Shown piece by piece: positions 22,300 through 32,663 of a stretch of 64,000 nucleotides of DNA. Numbering within the stretch: position 1 is the first letter of the stretch; each line of letters begins with the position of its first letter. The DNA comes from Ipomoea triloba (Eukaryota > Streptophyta > Magnoliopsida > Solanales > Convolvulaceae). Made by a program: the position numbers and the translations under genes. The notes under the pieces were generated by a model. The model saw only the letters and a program-made list of their open reading frames with translations. It was not told the DNA's origin and did not search any database. The stretch is taken from NCBI RefSeq assembly GCF_003576645.1, contig NC_044922.1, positions 14,670,675-14,734,674 of the forward strand, read 5' to 3'.

Positions 22300-23847
22300 T
22301 CTACTATATATATACTAATAAGAGCCAAAGAGAGTTAGGCCTAAAATGGGTAGAAAAAATGGCGGTCAAATTATTTAATCAAATTGATGGTTCAGATAAA
22401 TTATTTAATCAAATAGATGGTTAAGATAATTCAGATAAATATTATTAATAGAGATTACCTAATTTAACCTTACTTTTATGATTATCCGTTAAGTTTTCCG
22501 TTAAATATTCTCTTCTTCGTTAACATTCGGTTAACTTTTAACTTACCCATTAATTTCTATAAGAAAGGTCTTAGGTTCGAACCTCATCCCAATCAAATTT
22601 GACATAATTAATTTTCTCACTCTATTTTACTCTTATTAAATTAAATAAATTAGTAGCTACAACAAAAAATGATACATATGTATTTCTTTAATTTAGAATT
22701 ATGTGTCTACAATACCTTTATTTGAAAAAAATATTCATTATCAAAAAATTAAATAAGAGAAATAATTTCATTAGTTATATTGTCTTTATTTTCTCTCATA
22801 CAAAGATTCTTTACATTCAAATTTATCAATTGATATTCATTACATTGTCCATTATCTTATTTTTACAATATCTTGTAATTAAATATCAAAGTTATAGTAC
22901 AAAATAATGTTATATATTTAGTTACCAAGTATTTTATTAATACTATGAAAAAAAATTAAAATAATTTGAAATTAATTATATTAATTACTTGGGGATTGGT
23001 TGACAAAGAGAGTACTCAAATAATAACCCAACAAATTGAAGCGGAATCACTCTATTTTACTTTTATTGAATTAAATAAATTAGTAGTTACACCAAAAAAT
23101 GATACATATGTATTTCTTTAATACCATGAAAAAAATAAAAAATAAAATAGTTTGAAACCAATCACATTAACTACTTAGGGGATTTGTTGACAATGAAAGT
23201 ACTCAAATAGCCCATTACCCAACAAATTGAAGCGAGAAACTACCTTTTAATATCTTTAAAATACATAATTTTTTAAATTTTTATTAATTTATTTAATCTT
23301 TTTTCTTAAACTAGGGATTTCTTTATCCACAATAACTCATTCAACAATAATGGTTGAACCAAATGAACTCCAAGCAGAACATCTAAAGGAAAGTCCATAG
23401 CTCCTATATCATAATCTCATTGCATGACGTTGTCATCTATGCTACCAACAATAACCGAATTGCAAATAACACACTACCAACAAAAAGGAAGAGAACAAAT
23501 AGTAAAGATGAAGACAATGACAATGTTACTCAAAAGAGAATTAAGAACACTTAGAAAAATTCAAATTAAAAGTAGTATTTATTTAGACTATCATTTTTAG
23601 ACCAAATTTTTAGACTATTAATTTTACAAGGTTACAAACATTTATTTTAGTAATAATTATAATGAATTTTCTATATTATCTTGGATTCATATATTTTGAG
23701 TTAGATATTTAAATAAAAAAAATACGACATTCAATTACCCATGTATAAATTTCTCCTATATAATCTTGCATTGATATACTTTCAAATATTTATTTAAATA
23801 TAAACATTGGACATTAACTCATTCGCGCAATGCGCGTATAAAACTAG
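22300..23847 (+). mobile_element. Non-autonomous Helitron, copy 2
   Basis: The element begins TCTACTATATATATACTAAT after an A and ends CGCGCAATGCGCG, TATAAAACTAG before a T, with no target duplication. It is 1548 bp and is inverted relative to the copy at 13489-14890. A short conserved open tail (KDEDNDNVTQKRIKNT, about 23486-23553) is readable in both copies and may be a captured gene end. No helicase or Rep motif is present. The internal 250-bp duplication matches that in copy 1. Confidence 0.75.
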
Positions 23848-24035
23848 TTATTGAATAAGATAAGAAAATATATGGTGGATGGATGTACATGGTAACAATA
23901 GTGGAAAGTTAACGGAAGTTAAAACGGTAAGTGTATATTTGTCCAAAATATTGTAAAGTACAACTTTTATAGCACAACGTATAAAAAAAACTTAACGGAA
24001 AAAACAGACATAACCTTCGTTTACACTTATTTTTA

Positions 24036-24556
24036 GAGTCATTTCCATTTTTGGTCCTACTGTTATTAGGGCATTGTCAATTTTAGTCTACTTCATTAAT
24101 TTTTGCTACATTACAACCAGTCTTATTTAGTTCTCACCACTTTTAGTCCACCGTTAAAATTTTCGTCAAATAATCTTCCAAAATAGGGATATTTTAGTCT
24201 TTTCATGCTTTGATCATCTCCTTTACCCTTTGCAGTGATCTTCCTTACACATTTTCATCCAATGAAGAGGTCCGGTGAAAGCCATGGCTTTGTAATGTGG
24301 CTCACATGGCTTCCGCCGGACCTCTTCATTGGATGAAAAATGTGTAAGGAAGACCACTACAAAGAGTAAAAGAGATGACCAAAGCATGAAAAGACAAAAA
24401 ATACCCCTGTTTTGGACGATCATTTGACGAAAATTTTAACGGTGGACTAAAAGTGACAAGAACTAAATAAGACTGACCGTAATGTGGCAAAAATTAATGA
24501 AGTGGACTAAAATTGAAAATGCTCCGTAACAATAGGACCAAAAATGAAAATATTCC
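24036..24556. mobile_element. 521-bp hairpin MITE upstream of carB
   Basis: The whole element is one near-perfect inverted repeat with arms of about 240 bp. The centre, near 24232-24356, pairs TTCCTTACACATTTTCATCC with its complement. Ends are GAGTCATTTCCATTTTTGG and its approximate complement. Perfect 9-bp target duplications (TTATTTTTA) lie at 24027-24035 and 24557-24565. The carB start codon is 446 bp to the right. Transcription through it would give a very long hairpin RNA. Confidence 0.85.
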
Positions 24557-25002
24557 TTATTTTTATGTTTTTAGATAAGTTGATAGCGGGATTTGGGTAA
24601 TTTACTCTTTTATTTTTATTTTCTTTTCAAAGAAAGCAGGAAAAAGCTGCCTAGGTATTCTGCAATGCGGCGACAGGGATCATGAAAACGCTAACGTTGA
24701 GCGTTTACATACGGCGCCTCTCTTCTTCTTCTCCTTTCTTCTTCTTCTTCTAACCACTCGCTCGTGAACCTCCATAGAACAACGCAAGAATCTACCCAAA
24801 GGTATTCTCTTTGGAATTCCCAATTTCTTTTTTACATTTTCACAAACATACAAACGTCCATACCCGTAAAGGTTCGGTTTTTATCCCCCCAAGGCGCCAC
24901 CTTCAAGGTTCTATCTTATCTTTCTCTCTATCTATTGTATCTCTGTGTTTTTCTTCACATTTAATCGTTTAGACTGTTCTTTGCGAAGTTAAGAGAACGA
25001 AG
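24557..25002 (+). promoter_or_regulatory. carB promoter and 5' leader region
   Basis: A TC-rich tract (24716-24752, CTCTTCTTCTTCTCC repeats) looks like the pyrimidine patch of TATA-less plant promoters. No convincing TATA box precedes it. The leader may hold an intron: a donor AAAG|GTATTC at 24801/24802 and a T-rich run ending TTTAG at 24972. This is inference only. An in-frame TAG at 24970 supports the ATG at 25003 as the start. Confidence 0.5.
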
Positions 25003-28000
25003 ATGGGTTATTGTATGAATCGCTGTGAGAATGTTTCATCTAAGCTCATTTCCTCTTCATCTTTGAAGTCCCATTCAAATAAAGCTAATGCTTTTCGGGT
25101 TTCTACCCATTTCGCAAAACCAAGTGTGAAGAAAGATTATTCATGTTTGAACCTTCAATATGGGTCCCCTGTTTTGCATGAGAGTAAATTTAGGATCAGT
25201 GTGAGCTCGATTCGATGTGAAAAAGGTGTTGTGGGTAAGCAGGAACTGGGGAAGAGGACAGATATAAAGAAGATTTTGATTTTAGGAGCAGGGCCTATAG
25301 TGATTGGGCAAGCCTGTGAGTTTGATTATTCTGGGACACAAGCTTGTAAGGCTCTTAGGGAAGAGGGGTATGAGGTGATTCTGATTAATTCCAATCCTGC
25401 TACTATTATGACTGATCCGGAAATGGCGGATAGGACTTATATTGAGCCATTGACGCCCGAGATTGTTGAGCAAGTGCTCGAGAAGGAGAGACCGGATGCT
25501 TTGCTGCCCACTATGGGTGGCCAGACTGCTCTTAACCTTGCAGTGGCATTGGCTGAGAGCGGGGCACTTGAGAAGTATGGTGTTGAGTTGATTGGGGCGA
25601 AGCTTGATTGCATCAAGAAGGCGGAGGATAGGGATCTGTTTAAGCAGGCAATGAGCAATATTGGGCTCAAGACACCTCCTTCTGGGATCGGGACAACTCT
25701 CGAGGAGTGTTTTGAGATTGCTAATGTGATAGGGGAGTTCCCGTTGATTATACGTCCAGCATTCACGCTGGGTGGAACTGGAGGTGGGATTGCCTACAAC
25801 AGAGAGGAATTCGAGGCCATATGTAAGTCGGGGCTTGCTGCTAGTTTGACATCACAGGTTCTGGTTGAAAAGTCTTTGTTGGGATGGAAAGAGTACGAGC
25901 TCGAGGTTATGAGAGATTTAGCAGATAATGTGGTTATCATTTGCTCGATCGAGAATATTGATCCAATGGGTGTCCACACCGGGGATTCCATCACTGTGGC
26001 TCCTGCTCAGACTTTGACTGATAAAGAGTACCAACGGCTTCGGGACTACTCCATTGCCATTATCAGGGAAATTGGGGTTGAATGTGGCGGTTCGAATGTA
26101 CAATTTGCTATTAATCCAGAAGACGGAGAGGTGATGGTAATTGAAATGAATCCCAGGGTTTCAAGATCCTCAGCTTTAGCCTCGAAAGCTACTGGATTCC
26201 CTATAGCAAAGATGGCTGCAAAGCTTTCTATTGGCTACTCATTGGATCAGATTCCTAATGACATAACAAAAAAGACACCAGCGAGCTTTGAACCTTCCAT
26301 AGACTATGTCGTCACAAAGGCAAGATTTCTTTCCTTCTTACTCTACTTCTGTACTTCAACACCATTTGGCTTATATTTAGACTGGTGTGTGAGTTTAATT
26401 CTTTAATTACTGCATTAAAAAGTGGTAGTTTCTTTTCTAGGTATCTAACAATGTGATTAGTATTTATTAAGCATCTATATTCAGTGCTTGATATCTACAG
26501 GAAGATGTTTTCTCTATCACCTCTGTGGTTTTCATGGGTTAACGGGACTTACTCTTTGAAAGAAAATCTGTAGTGAATATATTGTTCTTTAAAAAAAGAT
26601 CACCTCAGCCACTCATTTGATCCCTATCAAAATTTCAGGGTTCTTTTTCTCATTGTTTGCTTAGATTAGATGTACTTGAATTATTGAGTAGTTTTATGCC
26701 ATCTAATGTCTTTTTTTTTTTGGGCATATAATGTAATTTGGACAGATACCTCGCTTTGCATTTGAGAAATTTCCAGGATCGGAACCAGTACTGACAACCC
26801 AGATGAAATCTGTTGGAGAATCCATGGCAGTAGGCCGAACATTCCAAGAATCATTTCAGAAAGCAGTTCGATCTTTAGAAACTGGCTACTCGGGATGGGG
26901 TTGTGCCTCCATCAAGGAACTGGACTGGGATTGGGAGAAATTGAGGTACAGCCTTCGAGTTCCGAATCCTGATCGTATTCATGCCATATATGCTGCAATG
27001 AAGAGGGGAATGGCAATTGATGAGATAGGGGAAATAAGTTACATTGATAGCTGGTTCCTAAGACAACTCAAAGAGCTAGTAGATGTTGAACAGTATCTTT
27101 TGACTCGCACTTTATCCAGCTTGACTAAGGATGATTTGTATGAGGTTAAAAAACGAGGTTTTAGTGATAGACAGATAGCTTTTGCGACAAAGACAACTGA
27201 GAGAGATGTTCGTTCAAAGCGCCTATCCTTGGGCATCAAACCAGCTTATAAGCGAGTCGATACATGTGCTGCAGAATTTGAGGCTGATACACCTTATATG
27301 TATTCGTCTTATGACTTAGAGTGTGAATCAGCTCCTACCCAAAGGAAGAAAGTTTTGATTTTAGGTGGGGGACCAAACCGAATTGGACAAGGAATTGAGT
27401 TTGATTACTGCTGCTGCCACACATCTTTTGCCCTTCAGGTTTGTTCTTTTTGTTTTTTTTGTTTTTTTTTTTTGTTTTTTGTTTTTTTTTTTTTTTTTTT
27501 TTTTGTTTTGTTTTTGTTTTTTTTTGTTTTTTTGTTTTTTGTTTTTGTTTTTGTTTTTGTTTTTGTTTTTTTTTTTGTTTTGTTTTTTTTCTGGTACAAG
27601 TAATCATCAACCTGCAACCATGCCTAGTGATATCTGTATGACCTTGGATTTAAAAAATACTGGAATCAAAAGGCAATACTATAAGAACACACATCTTTTC
27701 TTCTATCAAATTGTCAATCTGGGCTATTTTGTAAATCATAAAGCCATGAGCTAAAAAAGCTGTCTAGGGGTGTGCACAGTTTGGTTAACTGACCAAACCA
27801 ATAAATTTTGGTTGACCGTTTTTCAACCGAAATATTTCGGTTCGGTTAATGGTTAAGAATCTTTTAAAATTTTGGTTAACAGTTAATTCGGTTCAAAAAT
27901 GTCGGTTAACCGAATTGCATGTACAATTGTATGTTTTAATTTTTTATTAATTCAGTAATCATACTATTAGACTAGTTTTTATTAATTTTTTATTAATTCA

Positions 28001-29752
28001 GTAATCATACTATTAGACTAAAATATTTCGGTTAATCGACCGATTAACCGAAAAAAAAAAAGACAGTTCGGTTAATTTGGAAATAGGAATTTTGTTTGGT
28101 TAATGGTTAATTTGGTTTGAACTGGATGAACACCCCTAAGCTGTCTGGTCCAGTGTTGTCTTTTAATAAACGTACTTGATGTTGATTTTGTGCAGGATGC
28201 CGGCTATGAAACAATCATGATGAATTCCAATCCCGAGACAGTATCTACAGATTACGACACGAGTGACCGTCTCTATTTTGAACCTCTGACAGTTGAAGAT
28301 GTCCTCAACGTTATCGACTTGGAGAGACCTGATGGCATCATTGTGCAGTTTGGTGGTCAAACGCCGTTGAAACTCTCTCTTCCCATTCAACAGTACTTAG
28401 ATGAAAACAAGCCAAAGTGTAGAAGTGGAGTGGGATATGTTTGCATATGGGGCACTTCGCCCGATTCCATTGATGCTGCTGAGGATAGGGAGAGATTCAA
28501 TGCGATTCTGAACGAACTAAGGATTGAGCAGCCGAAAGGAGGCATTGCCAAGAGTGAAAAAGACGCTCTTGCCATCGCGGCGGATATAGGGTATCCTGTT
28601 GTTGTCCGACCTTCGTATGTGTTGGGTGGCCGTGCAATGGAGATTGTTTACGACGATGACAAGCTTGTTACGTACCTTGAAAATGCTGTTGAGGTGGACC
28701 CCGAGCGCCCCGTTTTGATTGACAGATATTTGTCCGATGCCATTGAGATTGATGTTGATGCACTCGCGGATTTACATGGTAATGTCGTGATTGGTGGAAT
28801 AATGGAGCATATTGAACAGGCCGGGGTTCATTCTGGCGACTCAGCTTGCATGATTCCCACCCAAACAGTTTCGCCATCGTGCTTGGAAACGATCAGGTCG
28901 TGGACGACAAAATTAGCAAAGCGGCTAAATGTGTGTGGGCTTATGAACTGTCAGTATGCCATCACAGCCTCGGGGGATGTTTTCTTGCTCGAGGCTAATC
29001 CACGTGCCTCGAGAACAGTTCCTTTTGTGTCCAAGGCAATCGGACACCCATTGGCTAAATATGCTTCGCTAGTTATGTCGGGAAAATCTCTCCACGACCT
29101 AGGGTTCACTAAAGAGGTTATCCCAAGACACGTATCTGTCAAAGAGGCAGTTCTCCCGTTTGAGAAATTCCAAGGCTGTGATGTTCTCCTCGGTCCCGAG
29201 ATGCGGAGCACTGGCGAGGTAATGGGTATATGCTTCGAGTCATCAATTGCTTTCGCTAAAGCGCAAATAGCTACCGGCCAGCGAGTACCACTTTCGGGAA
29301 CCCTGTTTCTTAGCCTAAATGACTTAACCAAGCGCCATCTCGCCACAATTGCTAACGCTTTCCTGTCAGTCGGATATCAAGTAGTTGCGACTTCCGGGAC
29401 CGCATATGTACTCGAATCCGAAGGCATTCCAGTGGAGCGAGTGTTGAAAATGCACGAAGGGAGACCCCATGCTGGTGACCTGATCGCGAATGGGAAGATT
29501 CAGTTGATGGTGATTACAAGTTCGGGAGACGCACTCGACCAGATTGATGGACGAAAGCTGAGGAGAATGGCACTTGCATACAAGATTCCCGTGATAACAA
29601 CAGTTGCTGGTGCTCTAGCCACAGCTGAGGCAATCAAAAGCCTGAAATGTAACAAGCTCGAGATTTCAGCTCTTCAGGACTACTTCGATGTCCCAAAGGA
29701 GACCGAGAGTAGCAAAAACCTGCAATCTGCATACTACTCGTCTTCTAGTTGA
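25003..29752 (+). CDS. CARB: Carbamoyl-phosphate synthase large chain, plastid (three exons)
   Basis: The spliced product joins 25003-26319, 26746-27438 and 28196-29752 and has 1188 residues, close to the known plant protein (~1190). It makes carbamoyl phosphate from bicarbonate, ATP and ammonia passed from the CarA glutaminase subunit, for arginine and pyrimidine synthesis in the plastid. Residues 1-85 are Ser/Lys/Arg-rich and acidic-poor, as expected of a transit peptide. The two homologous halves are each readable: pre-ATP-grasp [18 protein letters not shown] (94-111) and [16 protein letters not shown] (second half), ATP-grasp signatures [17 protein letters not shown] (246-262) and [13 protein letters not shown] (803-815), and MNPRVS (382-387) and EANPRAS (936-942). 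The C-terminal MGS-like regulatory domain runs from about residue 1035. No stops, frameshifts or missing signature residues are seen. The start has a good context (GAAGATGGG) and an upstream in-frame stop. Confidence 0.97.
26320..26745 (+). other. carB intron 1, GC-AG type
   Basis: The reading frame requires joining ...DYVVTK to IPRFAFEKF. The exon ends ACAAAG and the intron begins GCAAGA, so the donor is GC rather than GT. The acceptor is AATTTGGACAG. No GT donor keeps both the frame and the conserved DYVVTKIPRFAF. GCAAG is the usual context of natural GC donors. Length is 426 bp. Confidence 0.88.
27441..27592 (+). repeat. (T)nG-rich low-complexity tract in carB intron 2
   Basis: This is made almost only of T runs of 3-25 with single G (a few C), including several TTTTTG units. 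The long open frames over it (poly-Phe on +, poly-Lys on -) are artefacts. Confidence 0.9.
27766..28137. mobile_element. 372-bp TIR MITE inside carB intron 2
   Basis: Termini AGGGGTGTGCACAG and ...GATGAACACCCCT are inverted. Perfect 9-bp target duplications (AAGCTGTCT) lie at 27757-27765 and 28138-28146. The interior is rich in TTCGGTTAA and its complement, and contains a 46-bp-spaced duplication of TTCAGTAATCATACTATTAG. The ends and the 9-bp duplication point to the Mutator superfamily. Confidence 0.85.
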
Positions 29753-30031
29753 TTATAAATTAGGTAAAAACGCAAACTCCTTTTTCTATCATCAAACTCT
29801 TCTCAATTCCAGAATGCGTTTTACTTTTACAGTTTACTTGATTGCTCCGGTCATTATGAATTCTCACTTCCACCTTGCATGTGAGCTCGATTTTATCTTC
29901 CTTTTAGATTAAGATGGTGTTACTGAAATTCTAAATATTTAGTGCAAATTCTGTTCTCTGTGATAGACTGCCATTTTCTGCTGTGCTTATGAAGATGAAC
30001 TGATTCTACTTTTCGCGGGTTTGCTTATGGC
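29753..30031 (+). other. carB 3' flank
   Basis: This is the presumed 3' untranslated region. I see no canonical AATAAA close to the stop. Confidence 0.4.
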
Positions 30032-30336
30032 CCTGTTTGGTAACATAGTTAGTTTATTAGCCAATTTTGGCTTATTTGGCCACTATTAGCTGTTTGACTT
30101 GGTTAAACAATCAATATGAGTGTTTGATTAATTAGTGTTTATAACAACTTATTGCTCCAAAATGCTAAAATTCAATAAGCTGCTCAAAACATCTTTTCTG
30201 ATAATCTTTTTGAGAAAATTATTTTGCACGCAATCAGCTAACAACTAATTTACCAAATACTTTTCTACAATTAGCTAATGCTATCAACTAGTTAAACCCA
30301 CTAATCTAATCAGCTAACAGCTATTTACCAAACACT
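30032..30336. mobile_element. hAT-like MITE, copy 1
   Basis: Ends CCTGTTTGGTAAC and ...TTTACCAAACACT are inverted, with 8-bp near-duplicates CTTATGGC (30024-30031) and CCTATGGC (30337-30344). Internal words such as GTTTGACT, TTGGTTAAACAATCA and AAAATGCTAAAATT recur in copies at 37595, 41240, 50603 and 53172. Confidence 0.65.
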
Positions 30337-31219
30337 CCTATGGCTATGGAGCTTTGATTGGATAAATGTTTTTCCTTCTTTGATAGGGACTTGCATCTTT
30401 TCTCAAACTGAACCACCTTAATTTAGTCTGTCATATAATTGTCAAGCCGGACCTAACACAACAACTAGCTTATACTGACTTTGTAGTTTGTACAGATTAA
30501 ACAAATGTGGTTAGGAGTTTAAGAATGGGATAATGACTTTTAATTTGATGCCAGAAATTCAAACTACTTGATGTCTGCTGTCTGGAACTGAAAGGAAAAA
30601 AAATTCCCTGTTTCATACTAAATTAGTGTACTTATAATGTCTAGTTGGAAAGGGTTTGGTATAGATGCTTAGTGCGAGGAAAACATTGTTTGGTAGGACA
30701 CTCTGACATTGGTTTGGCTGTTGGACTAGGTAGAGTTTCAACCTTTGATCCTTGTCTGTCTCCTTGGGGAGGTTAAGATGTGGTTTCTTCTACTCTATAG
30801 GTGTTCTAGAACTTTGGATTCACCATAGGGTAGGGTAGGGTAGGGTAGAGTAACTAGACGTAAATCGTAGTATCGAGTACAATCATGTATGGTATACTTG
30901 ATTGTATCAAGTACTACACTCAACAACTTATTAGGTGAGAGGACTAGTGCCTCCTAATATTCACATGGAGTCACGCCCACAAGAGGGTTGTTACTAGGGT
31001 TCAATCATACGTCATTGCTTATAATCTGTCACCCAGGAAGGCAAGAACTATAATTGAGCTATATATGGTAATAATGTTGATAATATTCAATACTAATAGT
31101 ATACAATAAAAAGAAATAGTATATATTATTGTACTTGGTACTATTGACATTTGACACTATTGAGGCTTGGTAATGTAGACTGTGTTTACAATCTTTCCTT
31201 ACTATTAATAGCCACTATT
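30337..31219. other. Intergenic DNA with a GGGTA run
   Basis: No gene is seen. Four GGG runs spaced by TA occupy 30828-30845, a sequence able to form a G-quadruplex. Confidence 0.5.
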
Positions 31220-31483
31220 AAAATTTGGCAGTCATAACATAACAATCATCTTTTGGTCATCCGTCAACAAAATCTTCGAAAAGTCGTTAAATACAAAGGC
31301 ATTTCGATCATTTTTATACAAAGTGAGTTGATCTCTCTATATTTTTATTTATTTTTTTTTTTGAAAAAATTCGTAATTGAATACCGAAATGCCTTTGTAT
31401 TTAACGTCATTAAAACTGTTTTGTTGATAAAGGACAAAAAATGGTCATGTCACAATAATATTAGGACCAAATATGGATGTTAT
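31220..31483. mobile_element. Foldback MITE, family A copy 1
   Basis: The two arms share GTTAAATACAAAGGCATTTC and its complement, then CAACAAAA and TTTGGTC outward to CATAACAT. A second family member lies at 39170-39540. Exact ends are not fixed. Confidence 0.6.
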
Positions 31484-32649
31484 GATAAAAAAAAGAAATA
31501 AAACATGATTGCCACTTATAAATTTAGGATAAAAAATAGAATTAACCTGAGAAACACAAACAGTGAATAAAATAGTGTGAGATGAATTAAATGTGTTAGC
31601 ATTTACCTTCAAAAAAAATGTGTTAGCATTTAGGCATGCATGACATCACACATTTATTTCCATGGTTGGACTTGTTGTAGCTAAAGTATTGAGAAGTAAA
31701 CATCACCGTACCCAATCTTGATCTCACTCAATCTCTTGTTGTAAGTATGATTTTGGTGAACTATTGTTTGACATTTTACATAGAATGGTCCCATAGTCGA
31801 AACATAGTACACCATAAGTATTAAATTTATGTAATCCTGCTCCCATTTCTTTTGCTTCAAGTCTAAAGTCTAAACACAAAATCTAGAACAAGTATGACTT
31901 CAAGTTAATAAGTAGCTGTACATACATTGTAATTGAGAGAATTTGTGTTTCATAGACTTTAGCGGTCTCCATGGGAAACTGGTTTCAACCTTGCATAAAA
32001 CTCAACTCCGTGTGGGCTGCTACTTCCAACCCCACCCCCCCAAAAAAAACATTGTTGATTAGGTCTAGAAAGTATATATGAAAATGATTTTTTTTTTCTT
32101 TTTTTCCAAATGTACGATGTATTACAATTAATTAGTAGATAGTACATGAACATAAATAGTGATAAATAACAATTAACAACGAGCTCCATTTGTTTCCTTC
32201 CTATGTGCCGTGTGTGTATATATATCGAGACCGGTTTATGTGAGAACAAGCTTTCCTATAGAAAGTGACGCAAGTGAAAGTGCATCAAACAAAACTATAA
32301 AGTTCATCTAATGATATGCAAACTTGTACTAACAAAACAAACAAACTCTAGAAGTGCATTGAGCAAAACTAAACAGTATATTCGTTTTTCAGTTGTACTT
32401 TTACATATCATCAGATGCACTTTGTAGTTTTGTGTGACACATGTCACACTTCTTACAAGTAGATATTGATATATTCATTTGGGTAGATCAACAATTGATG
32501 ACGGTTGAAAAATAAAGAGAAATACGAATGTAGTCAGTTTTATAAATATTACAAACTTAAAATTTTGTAATAATTATAAAATGGACTCTATGTTTTTTTT
32601 TTAATATTAAAACCATCAACCATTGATGAATTCTTATGAACGATTATGA
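31484..32649. other. AT-rich intergenic DNA
   Basis: No gene or confident element is seen. Near 32330-32420 the words AGTGCATTGAGCAAAACT and GATGCACTTTGTAGTTTTG occur in opposite orientation. Confidence 0.5.
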
Positions 32650-32663
32650 TTAGTCATCACTTT

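Larger units (their letters stand above)
27439..28195 (+). other. carB intron 2, carrying a T/G tract and a MITE
   Basis: Donor CAG|GTTTGT and acceptor TTTTGTGCAG|GAT join ...HTSFALQ to DAGYETIMM, the conserved second-half sequence. The 757-bp intron holds a 150-bp T/G-only tract directly after the donor and a 372-bp inserted element near the acceptor. Confidence 0.92.

Noticed and set aside
22555..22600. Second tRNA or SINE from GGTTCGAACCTCATCC
   Set aside because: A B-box-like word is present, but no A box, cloverleaf, poly-A or target duplication; the segment is shared by both Helitrons and belongs to them.
27335..27754. Long Phe-rich (+) and Lys/Gln-rich (-) open frames in the middle of carB
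   Set aside because: They are translations of the T/G tract in intron 2; the conserved CarB frame requires this segment to be spliced out.
30828..30848. Interstitial telomere repeat
   Set aside because: The unit is GGGTA, not the plant TTTAGGG or any clear derivative.
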